A DNA stretch of 16,810 nucleotides from Clostridium sp. CAG:510 (GTDB lineage: Bacteria > Bacillota > Clostridia > Lachnospirales > Lachnospiraceae). Shown piece after piece: positions 1-6,562 of this stretch (position 1 is its first letter; each line of letters starts with the position of its first letter). The translations under genes were made by a program, and so were the position numbers. The notes below the pieces were generated by a model, which was given only the letters and a program-made list of their open reading frames with translations, made no database searches and was not told the origin of the DNA. The stretch covers positions 1 to 16,810 of the forward strand of contig FR880793.1 of the NCBI GenBank assembly GCA_000434615.1, in the 5' to 3' direction.

Positions 1-72
1 CGGTTTCCGGTGTTGCCACTTCGGTTTCCGGTGTTGTTGCTTCGGTTTCCGGTATTGTTGCTTCGGTTTCCG
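1..72 (-). repeat. 21-bp in-frame tandem repeat in the secreted protein
   Basis: Three near-identical 21-bp units (1-21, 22-42, 43-63) and the start of a fourth, each opening with CGGTTTCCG on the plus strand. They encode the heptad ETEATxP on the minus strand. Because 21 is a multiple of three, a change in copy number keeps the frame. The array probably continues beyond the window edge. Confidence 0.85.
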
Positions 73-175
73 TTAAATACTCCGGGGAAACCGCCCACGC
101 AGTCACCGGTATATCCGACAGAAGAAGTCCGATTGCCAGAAGCATGGCTGCCATACGTTTTCCTTTTCTTTTCAT
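1..175 (-). CDS. Secreted Thr/Glu-repeat protein, N-terminal fragment
   Basis: The first 58 codons of a gene that continues past the left edge. The ATG at 175-173 follows a GGAAGGGAG ribosome binding site about seven bases upstream. The protein opens with MKRKGKRMAAM, then a hydrophobic stretch (AAMLLAIGLLL) and a likely signal peptidase site near AWA (about residues 26-28). After that come 7-residue repeats of the form ETEATxP. Low-complexity Thr/Glu/Pro linkers of this kind are typical of exported or wall-attached proteins of clostridia, so an extracytoplasmic location is likely. The catalytic or binding part is out of view and no family can be named. It lies downstream of the gpsA terminator and the repeat array, so it should be a separate transcription unit, but I see no convincing promoter. 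Secretion is well supported; function is unknown. Confidence 0.75.
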   Translation of the reverse strand, partial: MKRKGKRMAAMLLAIGLLLSDIPVTAWAVSPEYLTETEATIPETEATTPETEVATPET

Positions 176-342
176 ACAATTCTCCCTTCCTTCACTTTTT
201 GGCCGGGTATCCACCCATTTTTTTACTTTAAGCATAACGTATTTTCTTCTTTTGCACATCACCCAAAAGTATGATTTTTACCGCCTGAATTGGAATCCGG
301 GCTTCCAGTTTGCAGAAAGACGCAGACTCATGGAACATAATA

Positions 343-600
343 CATTTTTTCTGCTCTATACCCATTTTCTCTTTTCCCTTTGGGTACTGGCGTCTTTTTT
401 TCTTTCCTATACCCAGTTTTTCGTTTCTCTTTGGGTACTGGCATCTTTTTTTCTGCTCTGTACCCATTTTCTCGTTTCTCTTTGGGTACTGGCGTCATTT
501 TTTCTTTCCTGTACCCAGTTTCTCTTTTCTCTTTGGGTACTGGCGTCTTTTTTTCTTCCCTGTACCCAGTTTCTCTTTTTCCTTTGGGTAATCGCATCAC
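343..600. repeat. 51-bp tandem repeat array with internal inverted repeats
   Basis: Five units with an exact 51-bp period. TACCCA occurs at 359, 410, 461, 512 and 563; TGGGTA occurs at 381, 432, 483, 534 and 585. Most copies extend to GTACCCA and TGGGTAC, so each unit holds one arm of each orientation. An arm can pair with its partner 16 bases away in the same unit or about 23 bases away in the next, giving two alternative hairpin registers. Between the arms the plus strand is almost purely pyrimidine and the minus strand almost purely purine. Units differ by scattered substitutions and no length change. As 51 is divisible by three, all three plus frames stay open from 380 to 591, and one minus frame is open for 90 codons with a basic 17-residue repeat (PKEKRETGYRKEKxTPV). 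I do not recognise a named repeat family. Confidence 0.9.
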
Positions 601-722
601 GGATATATTTCTTCTGTGTGTTCTCGCTCTTTTCCTCTCATGCAGATATTTGAAAAATTGTTCTATCTCCTTATCTGTTAATAAAATCTGTTAATATAAT
701 CTGTTAATAAATGTCCTTTCAT
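596..722 (-). pseudogene. Decayed N-terminus of a tyrosine recombinase-like gene
   Basis: An ATG at 722-720 follows a GGAG site (735-732) and reads MKGHLLTDYINRFY before a stop. If two of the three 13-bp repeat copies are removed, the frame continues from MKGHLLTD directly into KEIEQFFKYLHE. Restoring one lost G near position 634 then continues it into REKSENTQKKYIRD. The reconstructed peptide (F..YL..REKSENTQKKYIRD) resembles the SAM-like core-binding domain at the N-terminus of XerC/D-type and phage integrases. The catalytic domain is absent; the 51-bp array begins where the protein should continue. Seen directly: the ribosome binding site, the two frame lesions and the peptide. The family assignment comes from a short stretch and is moderate. 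The alternative is a chance open segment, which the coherent two-lesion repair makes less likely. Confidence 0.5.
673..711. repeat. Three 13-bp tandem repeats
   Basis: ATCTGTTAATAAA (673-685), ATCTGTTAATATA (686-698) and ATCTGTTAATAAA (699-711) lie head to tail. On the minus strand they fall inside the recombinase-like remnant, at the codons for LLTD. Two extra copies add 26 bases, which shifts the frame and creates a stop. This looks like replication slippage; protein-binding iterons are a less likely alternative. Confidence 0.85.
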
Positions 723-773
723 TGCGAACGGCTCCTATTACTTAATGTTTTTACATTTTTCAAAAAAAGCCAG

Positions 774-808
774 CAAAAGAAAAGGAGTAGTCCATTGCGG
801 ACCACTCC
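774..808 (-). terminator. Intrinsic terminator of the DUF512-der-plsY-gpsA operon
   Basis: On the minus strand GGAGTGGTCC and GGACTACTCC form a 10-bp stem with one G-U pair and a 5-base loop (784-808), followed by a TTTTCTTTT run (783-774). It starts 33 bases past the gpsA stop codon and closes the operon. Confidence 0.88.
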
Positions 809-840
809 CTATTTGTTTTCTTCTTTATGAACGGCTATAT

Positions 841-1854
841 TTATTCTTCGTCCCAGCCTGCGTCGCTGATTTCGATTTTCTTGTCGCGGAGCATCAGATC
901 CCTCACCGCATCCGCAGCCGGTTTTCCATCAAACAGAATCTTGTTGACCTGTTCGATAATGGGAAGCTGTACGTTATATTTTTCCGCCAGTCCCATGGCA
1001 GCCTTGGCGGAATACACGCCCTCCACTACCATTTTTACTTCTGCCATGGCTTCTTCCATGCTCTTGCCCTGACCGATTAAAATGCCGGCTCTCCGGTTGC
1101 GGGAATGCATGGAGGCGCAGGTAACAATCAGATCTCCGATACCGGTGAGTCCGCAGAAGGTTTCAAATTTGGCTCCCATGGCGGTACCCAGTCTTGCAAT
1201 CTCGGCAATACCTCTCGTGATAAGCGCTGCCTTGGTATTGTCCCCGTAGCCCAGGCCGTCCGCCATACCGGCTGCCAGAGCCACTACATTTTTCAGGGCT
1301 CCGCCGAGCTCCATACCCAGCACGTCGGGGCTGGTATACACGCGGAACACATCACTGATGAAGATATTCTGTAAATATTCTGCCGTTTTACGCTTCTTCG
1401 CTCCCACTACAATGGTGGTCGGAATGCCGCGGCTTACCTCCTCCGCATGGGAAGGTCCGGAAAGAACCGCTACCTCTGCCTGCGAGATTTCCTGTTCGAT
1501 AATTTCCGACAGTGTCATATAGGTGTGATCCTCCACGCCCTTTGCCACATTGACGATAATCTGTCCCGGCGCAATCAGAGGGGATAACTCCTTTGCCGTT
1601 GCCCTGGTGTAGGCGCTTGCCACTGCCATAACCAGCACATCCCTGCCCGTCACGGCTTCCTTATCGTCCGTTGTAAAAATCATGTCCTCCGGCAGTTTGA
1701 TGCCCGGCAGCATTTTATGCTCATGATTCTGTTTTAACATTTCGATTTCCGCCGGCACCTTGGACCAGACGGTAATTTCATGTCCTAATTTATGCAGATG
1801 TACGGAAAGGGCAATGCCCCAGCTTCCGCCGCCCAAAATACTGATTTTTGCCAT
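841..1854 (-). CDS. gpsA: NAD(P)-dependent glycerol-3-phosphate dehydrogenase GpsA
   Basis: Interconverts dihydroxyacetone phosphate and sn-glycerol 3-phosphate in the cytoplasm, supplying the backbone of membrane phospholipids. The 337-residue length is normal for the family. The N-terminal Rossmann fold shows the dinucleotide loop GGGSWG (residues 8-13). The C-terminal half carries the family stretch ELGGALKNVVALAAGMADGL, with the catalytic Lys in LKN, and a later GLTGIGDLIVTC segment. The ATG at 1854-1852 is set by a GGAGG site five bases upstream. It follows plsY after 40 bases on the same strand, so the enzyme making glycerol 3-phosphate and the acyltransferase using it are co-expressed. 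It is the last gene of the operon. No unusual features. Confidence 0.97.
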   Translation of the reverse strand: MAKISILGGGSWGIALSVHLHKLGHEITVWSKVPAEIEMLKQNHEHKMLPGIKLPEDMIFTTDDKEAVTGRDVLVMAVASAYTRATAKELSPLIAPGQIIVNVAKGVEDHTYMTLSEIIEQEISQAEVAVLSGPSHAEEVSRGIPTTIVVGAKKRKTAEYLQNIFISDVFRVYTSPDVLGMELGGALKNVVALAAGMADGLGYGDNTKAALITRGIAEIARLGTAMGAKFETFCGLTGIGDLIVTCASMHSRNRRAGILIGQGKSMEEAMAEVKMVVEGVYSAKAAMGLAEKYNVQLPIIEQVNKILFDGKPAADAVRDLMLRDKKIEISDAGWDEE

Positions 1855-1894
1855 AACAGCCTCCGTTTCTTTTCCTACGGGAAACGATATCCCC

Positions 1895-2557
1895 TTATTC
1901 GTCCTTGTTTTTTTTGAACAGATAGGTCTTTCTCTCCGTTCCTTTTGCCAGCCTAACGATATTCTGTCTGTGCTTCCAGTATGCCATTGCCGTTAAAAAG
2001 GCGGTAATGATATACATTTCAATGAGGGTCGCCCGGCTGACGCCTGCACCGAACACACCGAGCTGTCCGGAAACCACCATCTGAATCATAAAGCCCGCAT
2101 ACACAAGCAGGGAGCCTAACGAAACATAATGGGTGGTAAGAAAGGTGCCGAAAAACAGGATAATGCCGGTGGGTATGAAATACGGATGGAAGGAAAGCAC
2201 CAGCCCTGCCGTTGCCGCAATGCCCTTTCCGCCCTTAAAATGCATATAAAAAGGATAGTTATGTCCTAAAATCACTCCGGCTCCGGTATACAGGGCAAAC
2301 AGGTATACAAAATCGGGATGGCTCTTTCCGAATAATAATTTTGTCAGGAAAATAGCCGCCATACATTTTAAGCAGTCACCGGCAAATACAATGAGCCCCG
2401 CTTTGGTGCCCAGCACCCGTAAGGCATTGGTGGTACCGGAGTTGCCGCTGCCGTGCTCCCTGATGTCGATACCGTGCGCTTTTCCATAAAAAAACGCCGT
2501 CTGGAATAATCCGAATACATAACCGATGACAAGACAAATAATTCTTTCTGCTATCAT
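1895..2557 (-). CDS. plsY: Glycerol-3-phosphate acyltransferase PlsY
   Basis: An integral membrane acyltransferase that moves an acyl group from acyl phosphate to glycerol 3-phosphate, the first committed step of phosphatidic acid synthesis. All three conserved PlsY motifs are visible: GSGNSGTTNALR (residues 36-47), HNYPFYMHFKGGKGIAAT near the middle, and HRQNIVRLAKGTE near the C-terminus. The rest is a set of hydrophobic segments fitting the usual multi-pass topology, and 220 residues is a normal length. Its ATG overlaps the der stop codon in an ATGA, so translation is probably coupled to der. The substrate-making gene gpsA follows, and the pair is a common clostridial arrangement. Its partner PlsX is not in the window. 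Confidence 0.96.
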   Translation of the reverse strand: MIAERIICLVIGYVFGLFQTAFFYGKAHGIDIREHGSGNSGTTNALRVLGTKAGLIVFAGDCLKCMAAIFLTKLLFGKSHPDFVYLFALYTGAGVILGHNYPFYMHFKGGKGIAATAGLVLSFHPYFIPTGIILFFGTFLTTHYVSLGSLLVYAGFMIQMVVSGQLGVFGAGVSRATLIEMYIITAFLTAMAYWKHRQNIVRLAKGTERKTYLFKKNKDE

Positions 2558-3894
2558 TGTTCCTTAGCCTTTCTCTCACGTATAATAAAACGAAGCGGTG
2601 TTCCCTTAAATCCGAAGGTCTGTCTGATCTGATTTTCAATGTAACGGGTATAAGAGAAATGCATCAGCTCCTTGTCGTTTACGAAAATGACAAAAGTGGG
2701 CGGCTTTACCGATGCCTGGGTGATGTAGTAAAGCTTTAAGCGCTTTCCCTTGTCCGTAGGCGGCTGCTGCATGGCAACGGCCTGCGTCATGATTTCGTTT
2801 AACACACCGGTCTGCACTCTCATGGCGTGGTTTTCGCTTACCATATCTATGGTTTCAAACAGCTTGGGAAGTCTCTGCCCGGTCTTTGCGGAAATGAACA
2901 CGATTTCCGCATACTGCATAAAGGAAAGGGTATTTCTGACCTTTTCCGTAAAACGGTAAATGGTCTTGTCGTCCTTTTCCACGGCATCCCACTTGTTGAC
3001 GGCAATGATGATCGCTTTGCCTCTTTCATGGGCAATGCCGGCAATCTTGGCATCCTGTTCGGTCACGCCTTCCACCGCATCAATGACCAGGATAACTACA
3101 TCCGCACGCTCTACGGCGCCCACCGTACGCACAATCATGTAATGCTCCAGGTCCTCTTTGATTTTATTCTTGCGGCGCAGACCCGCCGTATCGATAAACA
3201 CATATTCCCTGCCGTTAAAGGTCACATCCGTATCCACGGCATCACGGGTGGTGCCGGCAATATCGGAAACAATCAGACGGTTTTCGCCGAGCATCCGGTT
3301 GATAATGGAGGATTTACCCACGTTGGGCTTTCCGACAATCGCCACACGGATACGGTCGTCTTCTTCCGTGCCGTCCGCTTCGTCCGGGAAATGGGAAATT
3401 ACCTTGTCCAGCATTTCGCCCAGTCCTAACTTGTTGACGGAGGAAATGGGGTAAGGCTCTCCGATGCCTAAATTATAGAATTCATAGACATCATTGCCGT
3501 ACTTGGCAAAGCTGTCCACCTTGTTTACCACCAGAACCACCGGCTTATGGGAACGTCTCAGCATGTCTGCCACCTTGGCGTCCGCATCCACAAGTCCCTG
3601 CTTCACATCCACCATAAAAATAATGACATCCGCCGTGTCAATCGCCATCTGTGCCTGCTCCCTCATCTGGGACAGGATGATGTCCTTGCTGTCCGGCTCA
3701 ATACCGCCGGTATCAACCATGGTGAACACATGATCCAGCCATGTGATATCTGTATAAATACGGTCCCTTGTAATACCCGGGGTATCTTTTACGATGGAGA
3801 TTTTTTCGCCCGCCAGCGCATTAAAGAGTGTGGACTTTCCTACGTTGGGGCGTCCTACCACGGCTACAATGGGTTTTCTTTTTCTATCACTCAT
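2554..3894 (-). CDS. der: Ribosome assembly GTPase Der (EngA)
   Basis: An essential tandem-domain GTPase that acts in maturation of the 50S ribosomal subunit. The first G domain has GRPNVGKST (residues 14-22), DTGG (61-64) and NKVD (124-127). The second has GKPNVGKSS (188-196), a DTAG and an NKWD. The C-terminal KH-like domain follows (PPTFVIFVN and FGFKGTPLRFIIRERK). At 446 residues it is full length. The start at 3894 has an excellent AAGGAGG site seven bases upstream. It overlaps the end of the DUF512 gene by 8 bp and the start of plsY by 4 bp, so it sits in the middle of a translationally coupled operon. Confidence 0.97.
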   Translation of the reverse strand: MSDRKRKPIVAVVGRPNVGKSTLFNALAGEKISIVKDTPGITRDRIYTDITWLDHVFTMVDTGGIEPDSKDIILSQMREQAQMAIDTADVIIFMVDVKQGLVDADAKVADMLRRSHKPVVLVVNKVDSFAKYGNDVYEFYNLGIGEPYPISSVNKLGLGEMLDKVISHFPDEADGTEEDDRIRVAIVGKPNVGKSSIINRMLGENRLIVSDIAGTTRDAVDTDVTFNGREYVFIDTAGLRRKNKIKEDLEHYMIVRTVGAVERADVVILVIDAVEGVTEQDAKIAGIAHERGKAIIIAVNKWDAVEKDDKTIYRFTEKVRNTLSFMQYAEIVFISAKTGQRLPKLFETIDMVSENHAMRVQTGVLNEIMTQAVAMQQPPTDKGKRLKLYYITQASVKPPTFVIFVNDKELMHFSYTRYIENQIRQTFGFKGTPLRFIIRERKAKEQ

Positions 3895-5242
3895 CTGTCT
3901 TCCTCCTTGCTCCGGAAAGAATGCTTTTTACAAACTCACAACCACTTGATTTTACAATATCTACCGGCACTTGTAAAGCATTTGTCAGCTCGGAAAGCTT
4001 CATATCGTCTAAGAATAACTCCTCCTCCAGACGCATGACGTTTTCCGGCAGAAGCACCAGATCGCCCAAATCCTTTCCTTTTAACTGGTTTAGGATATCC
4101 TGTCCCGTGAGAAGTCCCGTCACGGTAATGTTTTCCCCGAAGAAATCGTTGCGGATGCAGAATACCTGAATGGTAAGTCCCGGGAATGCCTCTTCCACTT
4201 CCTTTGCCATTTTCACGATGTAGGAATACATCAGTCTGGCGGTAACAAGGGATATCTTTCCGGTAAGGCTGTCGTCCGGCAGCTTCCTTTCTTTTTTTAA
4301 TTCTTCCATATAATCATGGAACTCATTCAGGAAAAGCCGCACCATGCCCACGCCGTTTTCGAGCTGCAGATACCCGTCGTACCGCTCCTCCTCCGGCATG
4401 GGGCGTTCCGCTAAAATGTACCATTCGTCACTGGCATGGATAAAATGCACTCCGAACTTCGGATACAGCTTTTTCTGCCAGCTTTCTATCAGGTCTATGA
4501 CTTTGCCGGCATCCTCTTTATTGAAGGGCTGCAGCGGATAAAGACCGTCACGGTATTTGGAAAGTCCCACAGGCACCACGGAAACACTCTCTAAATAAGG
4601 AAGATATTTTACCATTTCCCTTATGCTGAAATCCAGCTCGTCCCCGTCGTTTACTCCCTTGCAGAGTACAATCTGTCCGTTCATTTCAATGCCCGCTTCG
4701 TAAAGCCTGTCTAATTTTTTTAAGGCTTCTCCCGCAAAGCGGTTGTGCAGCATCATGCAGCGAAGCTCGGGATTCATGGTCTGGATGGAAATGTTGATGG
4801 GGGCTAAATGGTAACGGATAATCCTGTCGATGTCGTGCTCGGACATGTTGGTCAGGGTGATGTAATTGCCCTGCAGGAACGAAAGCCGGGAGTCGTCGTC
4901 CTTAAAGTACAGATTTTCCCGCATGCCCTTTGGCATCTGATCGATAAAGCAGAAAATGCATTTGTTGTGACAGTGACGGTATTCGCTCATCAGACCGTTT
5001 TCAAATTCGATGCCCAAATCCTCATCAAAATCCTTTTCGATTTCCAGACGGCACTCCTCTCCGTCCTTTGTCTCCACGTCAACCTCTATATAGGTATCCT
5101 GTATCAGAAATTCAAAATCAAAAACATCCTCAATGACCGTGCCGTCCACTGCCATAATTTTGTCGCCGGGCTCCAGTCCCATCTCTTCCGCGATGCTGCC
5201 CGGTTTGACGTTCTTGATTATATGACCTTTGTTTTTGTTCAT
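3887..5242 (-). CDS. DUF512 family PDZ/radical-SAM-like protein
   Basis: A 451-residue cytoplasmic protein of the DUF512 family, which combines an N-terminal PDZ-like domain with a radical SAM-like fold. The first 60 residues include VKPGSIAEEMGLEPGDKI, a PDZ signature. The iron-sulfur motif C-x3-C-x2-C is at C91, C95 and C98 (CHNKCIFC), followed by FIDQMPKGMR and a barrel-like region with HLAPINISIQT and GQIVLCKGVND. The C-terminal DUF512 part includes the RNDFFGENITVTGLLTGQD stretch. The reaction is not known to me for this family. It is the first gene of the operon, driven by the minus-strand promoter at 5308-5336, and overlaps der by 8 bp. Co-transcription with a ribosome GTPase is common for it in Firmicutes and is the main clue to function, but that is inference. 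Confidence 0.9.
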   Translation of the reverse strand: MNKNKGHIIKNVKPGSIAEEMGLEPGDKIMAVDGTVIEDVFDFEFLIQDTYIEVDVETKDGEECRLEIEKDFDEDLGIEFENGLMSEYRHCHNKCIFCFIDQMPKGMRENLYFKDDDSRLSFLQGNYITLTNMSEHDIDRIIRYHLAPINISIQTMNPELRCMMLHNRFAGEALKKLDRLYEAGIEMNGQIVLCKGVNDGDELDFSIREMVKYLPYLESVSVVPVGLSKYRDGLYPLQPFNKEDAGKVIDLIESWQKKLYPKFGVHFIHASDEWYILAERPMPEEERYDGYLQLENGVGMVRLFLNEFHDYMEELKKERKLPDDSLTGKISLVTARLMYSYIVKMAKEVEEAFPGLTIQVFCIRNDFFGENITVTGLLTGQDILNQLKGKDLGDLVLLPENVMRLEEELFLDDMKLSELTNALQVPVDIVKSSGCEFVKSILSGARRKTDE

Positions 5243-5307
5243 AAAACCGATTTTTCCTTTCGTAGCCGGCAGGATATACCTGCGGTCCTGTCCCCCTACA
5301 CCCTTCC

Positions 5308-5336
5308 ATAATACTATAAATTCCTTGACGTGTCAC
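5308..5336 (-). promoter_or_regulatory. Promoter of the DUF512-der-plsY-gpsA operon
   Basis: On the minus strand a GTGACA -35 box (5336-5331) and a TATTAT -10 box (5313-5308) are separated by 17 bases. The DUF512 start codon is 65 bases beyond the -10 box. The untranslated leader holds a small hairpin, GCAGG/CCTGC at 5269-5283. The -35 box directly abuts that of the plus-strand prs promoter. Confidence 0.6.
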
Positions 5337-5353
5337 CCTATGAATGCTATAAA
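5325..5353 (+). promoter_or_regulatory. Promoter of prs
   Basis: A TTGACG -35 box (5325-5330) and a TATAAA -10 box (5348-5353) with an ideal 17-base spacer, 33 bases before the prs start codon. A GGAGGAAAT ribosome binding site follows (5377-5385). This is the best promoter match in the window. Confidence 0.82.
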
Positions 5354-5386
5354 TAAAGTGTAAAATTTGTAGTTTCGGAGGAAATC

Positions 5387-6562
5387 ATGGCTAATACACA
5401 CGAATTGGAAAATGCAATGCCCGTAGCGCCTCTTAAGATCGTGGCTTTGCCTTCCGCAGAAATATTTGCACGAAAAGTAAACGATTACCTGGTTGCTTTT
5501 CGCAGAACCATCAATAACGACAAAGTAAAAAGTGACCCTGCTTTTCACGGCTATATCGAAAGCAGCTATTTGACCAATGTAGAATGTCCCCGTTTCGGAA
5601 CCGGTGAAAGCAAGGCTGTTTTCCACGAATCCATCCGCGGCAAGGATTTGTTTATCATTACGGATGTCTGCAACCACAGCATCACTTACAACGTAAACGG
5701 TTATACCAATCATATGTCTCCCGACGACCATTATCAGGATTTAAAGCGTGTGATTGCTGCCTGCAACGGCAAGGCTCACCGTATCAACGTCATCATGCCC
5801 TTCCTGTATGAAGGCAGACAGCACCGCAGAAGCGGTCGCGAATCCTTAGACTGTGCGTTTGCACTGGACGAGCTGTATTCCATGGGCATTTCCAATTTTG
5901 TTACCTTTGACGCCCACGATCCCCGTGTGCAGAATGCCACTCCTCTGTGCGGCTTCGACAACTTCACCCCGCCCTACCAGTTCATCCGTGCCCTGCTCGC
6001 CGCAGAAAGCGACCTCGTCGTGGACAAGGAGCATCTGATTGTCATAAGCCCCGATGAAGGTGCTCTGGACCGTGCCATTTATTTTGCCACCGTTTTAGGT
6101 GTGGATACCGGTATGTTCTACAAGCGCCGCGACTACTCCACCGTGGTAAACGGCAAGAATCCCATTGTAGCCCATGAATTCTTAGGCGACAACATCGAGG
6201 GAAAGGATGTCATCATCATCGACGATATGATTTCCTCCGGTGAAAGTATGCTGGACACCTCCAGACAGTTAAAGGAAATGCATGCAAGACGCGTATTCAT
6301 CTGCTGCACCTTCGGTCTGTTTACCAACGGACTGAAAGCATTTGACGAAGCTTACGAAAAGGGCTACTTCGATAAGGTCATTACCACCAACCTTACCTAC
6401 CTGCCCCCCGAGATTTCCACAAAGCCTTACTTTGTAGAAGCCGATATGAGTAAATTTACCGCATCCATCATCGATTTCATGAACCACGACGTTTCTTTGT
6501 CAAACGCCATGGCAACCACCGAAAAAATGCATGCGGTACTGGAAGAATACAATAAGATTTAA
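5387..6562 (+). CDS. prs: Ribose-phosphate pyrophosphokinase, divergent long form
   Basis: Makes PRPP from ribose 5-phosphate and ATP for nucleotide, His and Trp synthesis. The PRPP-binding loop is DVIIIDDMISSGES (residues 274-287). The ribose phosphate and ATP regions are seen as MPFLYEGRQHRRSGRES (138-153), FDAHDPRVQ (174-182) and the flexible-loop KRR (246-248). The protein has 391 residues, against about 315 for canonical Prs, with extra N-terminal sequence and insertions. The usual DDMIDTAGT loop reads DDMISSGES, and RQDRK reads RQHRR. It therefore belongs to a divergent Prs branch, and a second canonical gene may exist elsewhere. It is the only plus-strand gene of substance here, with its own promoter and its terminator at 6589-6633. 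Its stop codon overlaps that of the convergent TtcA-type gene. Confidence 0.9.
   Translation: MANTHELENAMPVAPLKIVALPSAEIFARKVNDYLVAFRRTINNDKVKSDPAFHGYIESSYLTNVECPRFGTGESKAVFHESIRGKDLFIITDVCNHSITYNVNGYTNHMSPDDHYQDLKRVIAACNGKAHRINVIMPFLYEGRQHRRSGRESLDCAFALDELYSMGISNFVTFDAHDPRVQNATPLCGFDNFTPPYQFIRALLAAESDLVVDKEHLIVISPDEGALDRAIYFATVLGVDTGMFYKRRDYSTVVNGKNPIVAHEFLGDNIEGKDVIIIDDMISSGESMLDTSRQLKEMHARRVFICCTFGLFTNGLKAFDEAYEKGYFDKVITTNLTYLPPEISTKPYFVEADMSKFTASIIDFMNHDVSLSNAMATTEKMHAVLEEYNKI

Larger units (their letters stand above)
176..840. other. Gene-poor region between gpsA and the secreted protein
   Basis: No intact recognisable gene lies in these 665 bases. From high to low coordinates on the minus strand it holds the gpsA terminator (784-808), a decayed recombinase-like N-terminus with a ribosome binding site (735-596), a 3 x 13-bp tandem repeat (673-711), the 51-bp repeat array (about 343-600), and a 167-bp stretch (176-342). 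In that last stretch I see only a small inverted repeat (GGGTATCCACCC, 205-216) and the ribosome binding site of the secreted protein. Open frames through the array exist on both strands but are best explained by repeat composition. Confidence 0.7.

Noticed and set aside
343..600. CRISPR array
   Set aside because: The whole 51-bp unit is repeated with scattered substitutions; there are no constant repeats separated by unrelated spacers and no cas genes.
144..653. 169-codon plus-strand ORF with hydrophobic 17-residue repeats resembling membrane segments
   Set aside because: It has no ribosome binding site, starts antisense inside the secreted protein gene, and its hydrophobic character is just the pyrimidine-rich strand of the 51-bp array.
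2827..3429. 200-codon plus-strand ORF
   Set aside because: It is the antisense shadow of der, with no family motif and no ribosome binding site.
6515..6545. Minus-strand terminator of the long operon within prs
   Set aside because: There is a T run on the minus strand and a small GCATGC palindrome, but no stem with a loop long enough to be convincing.
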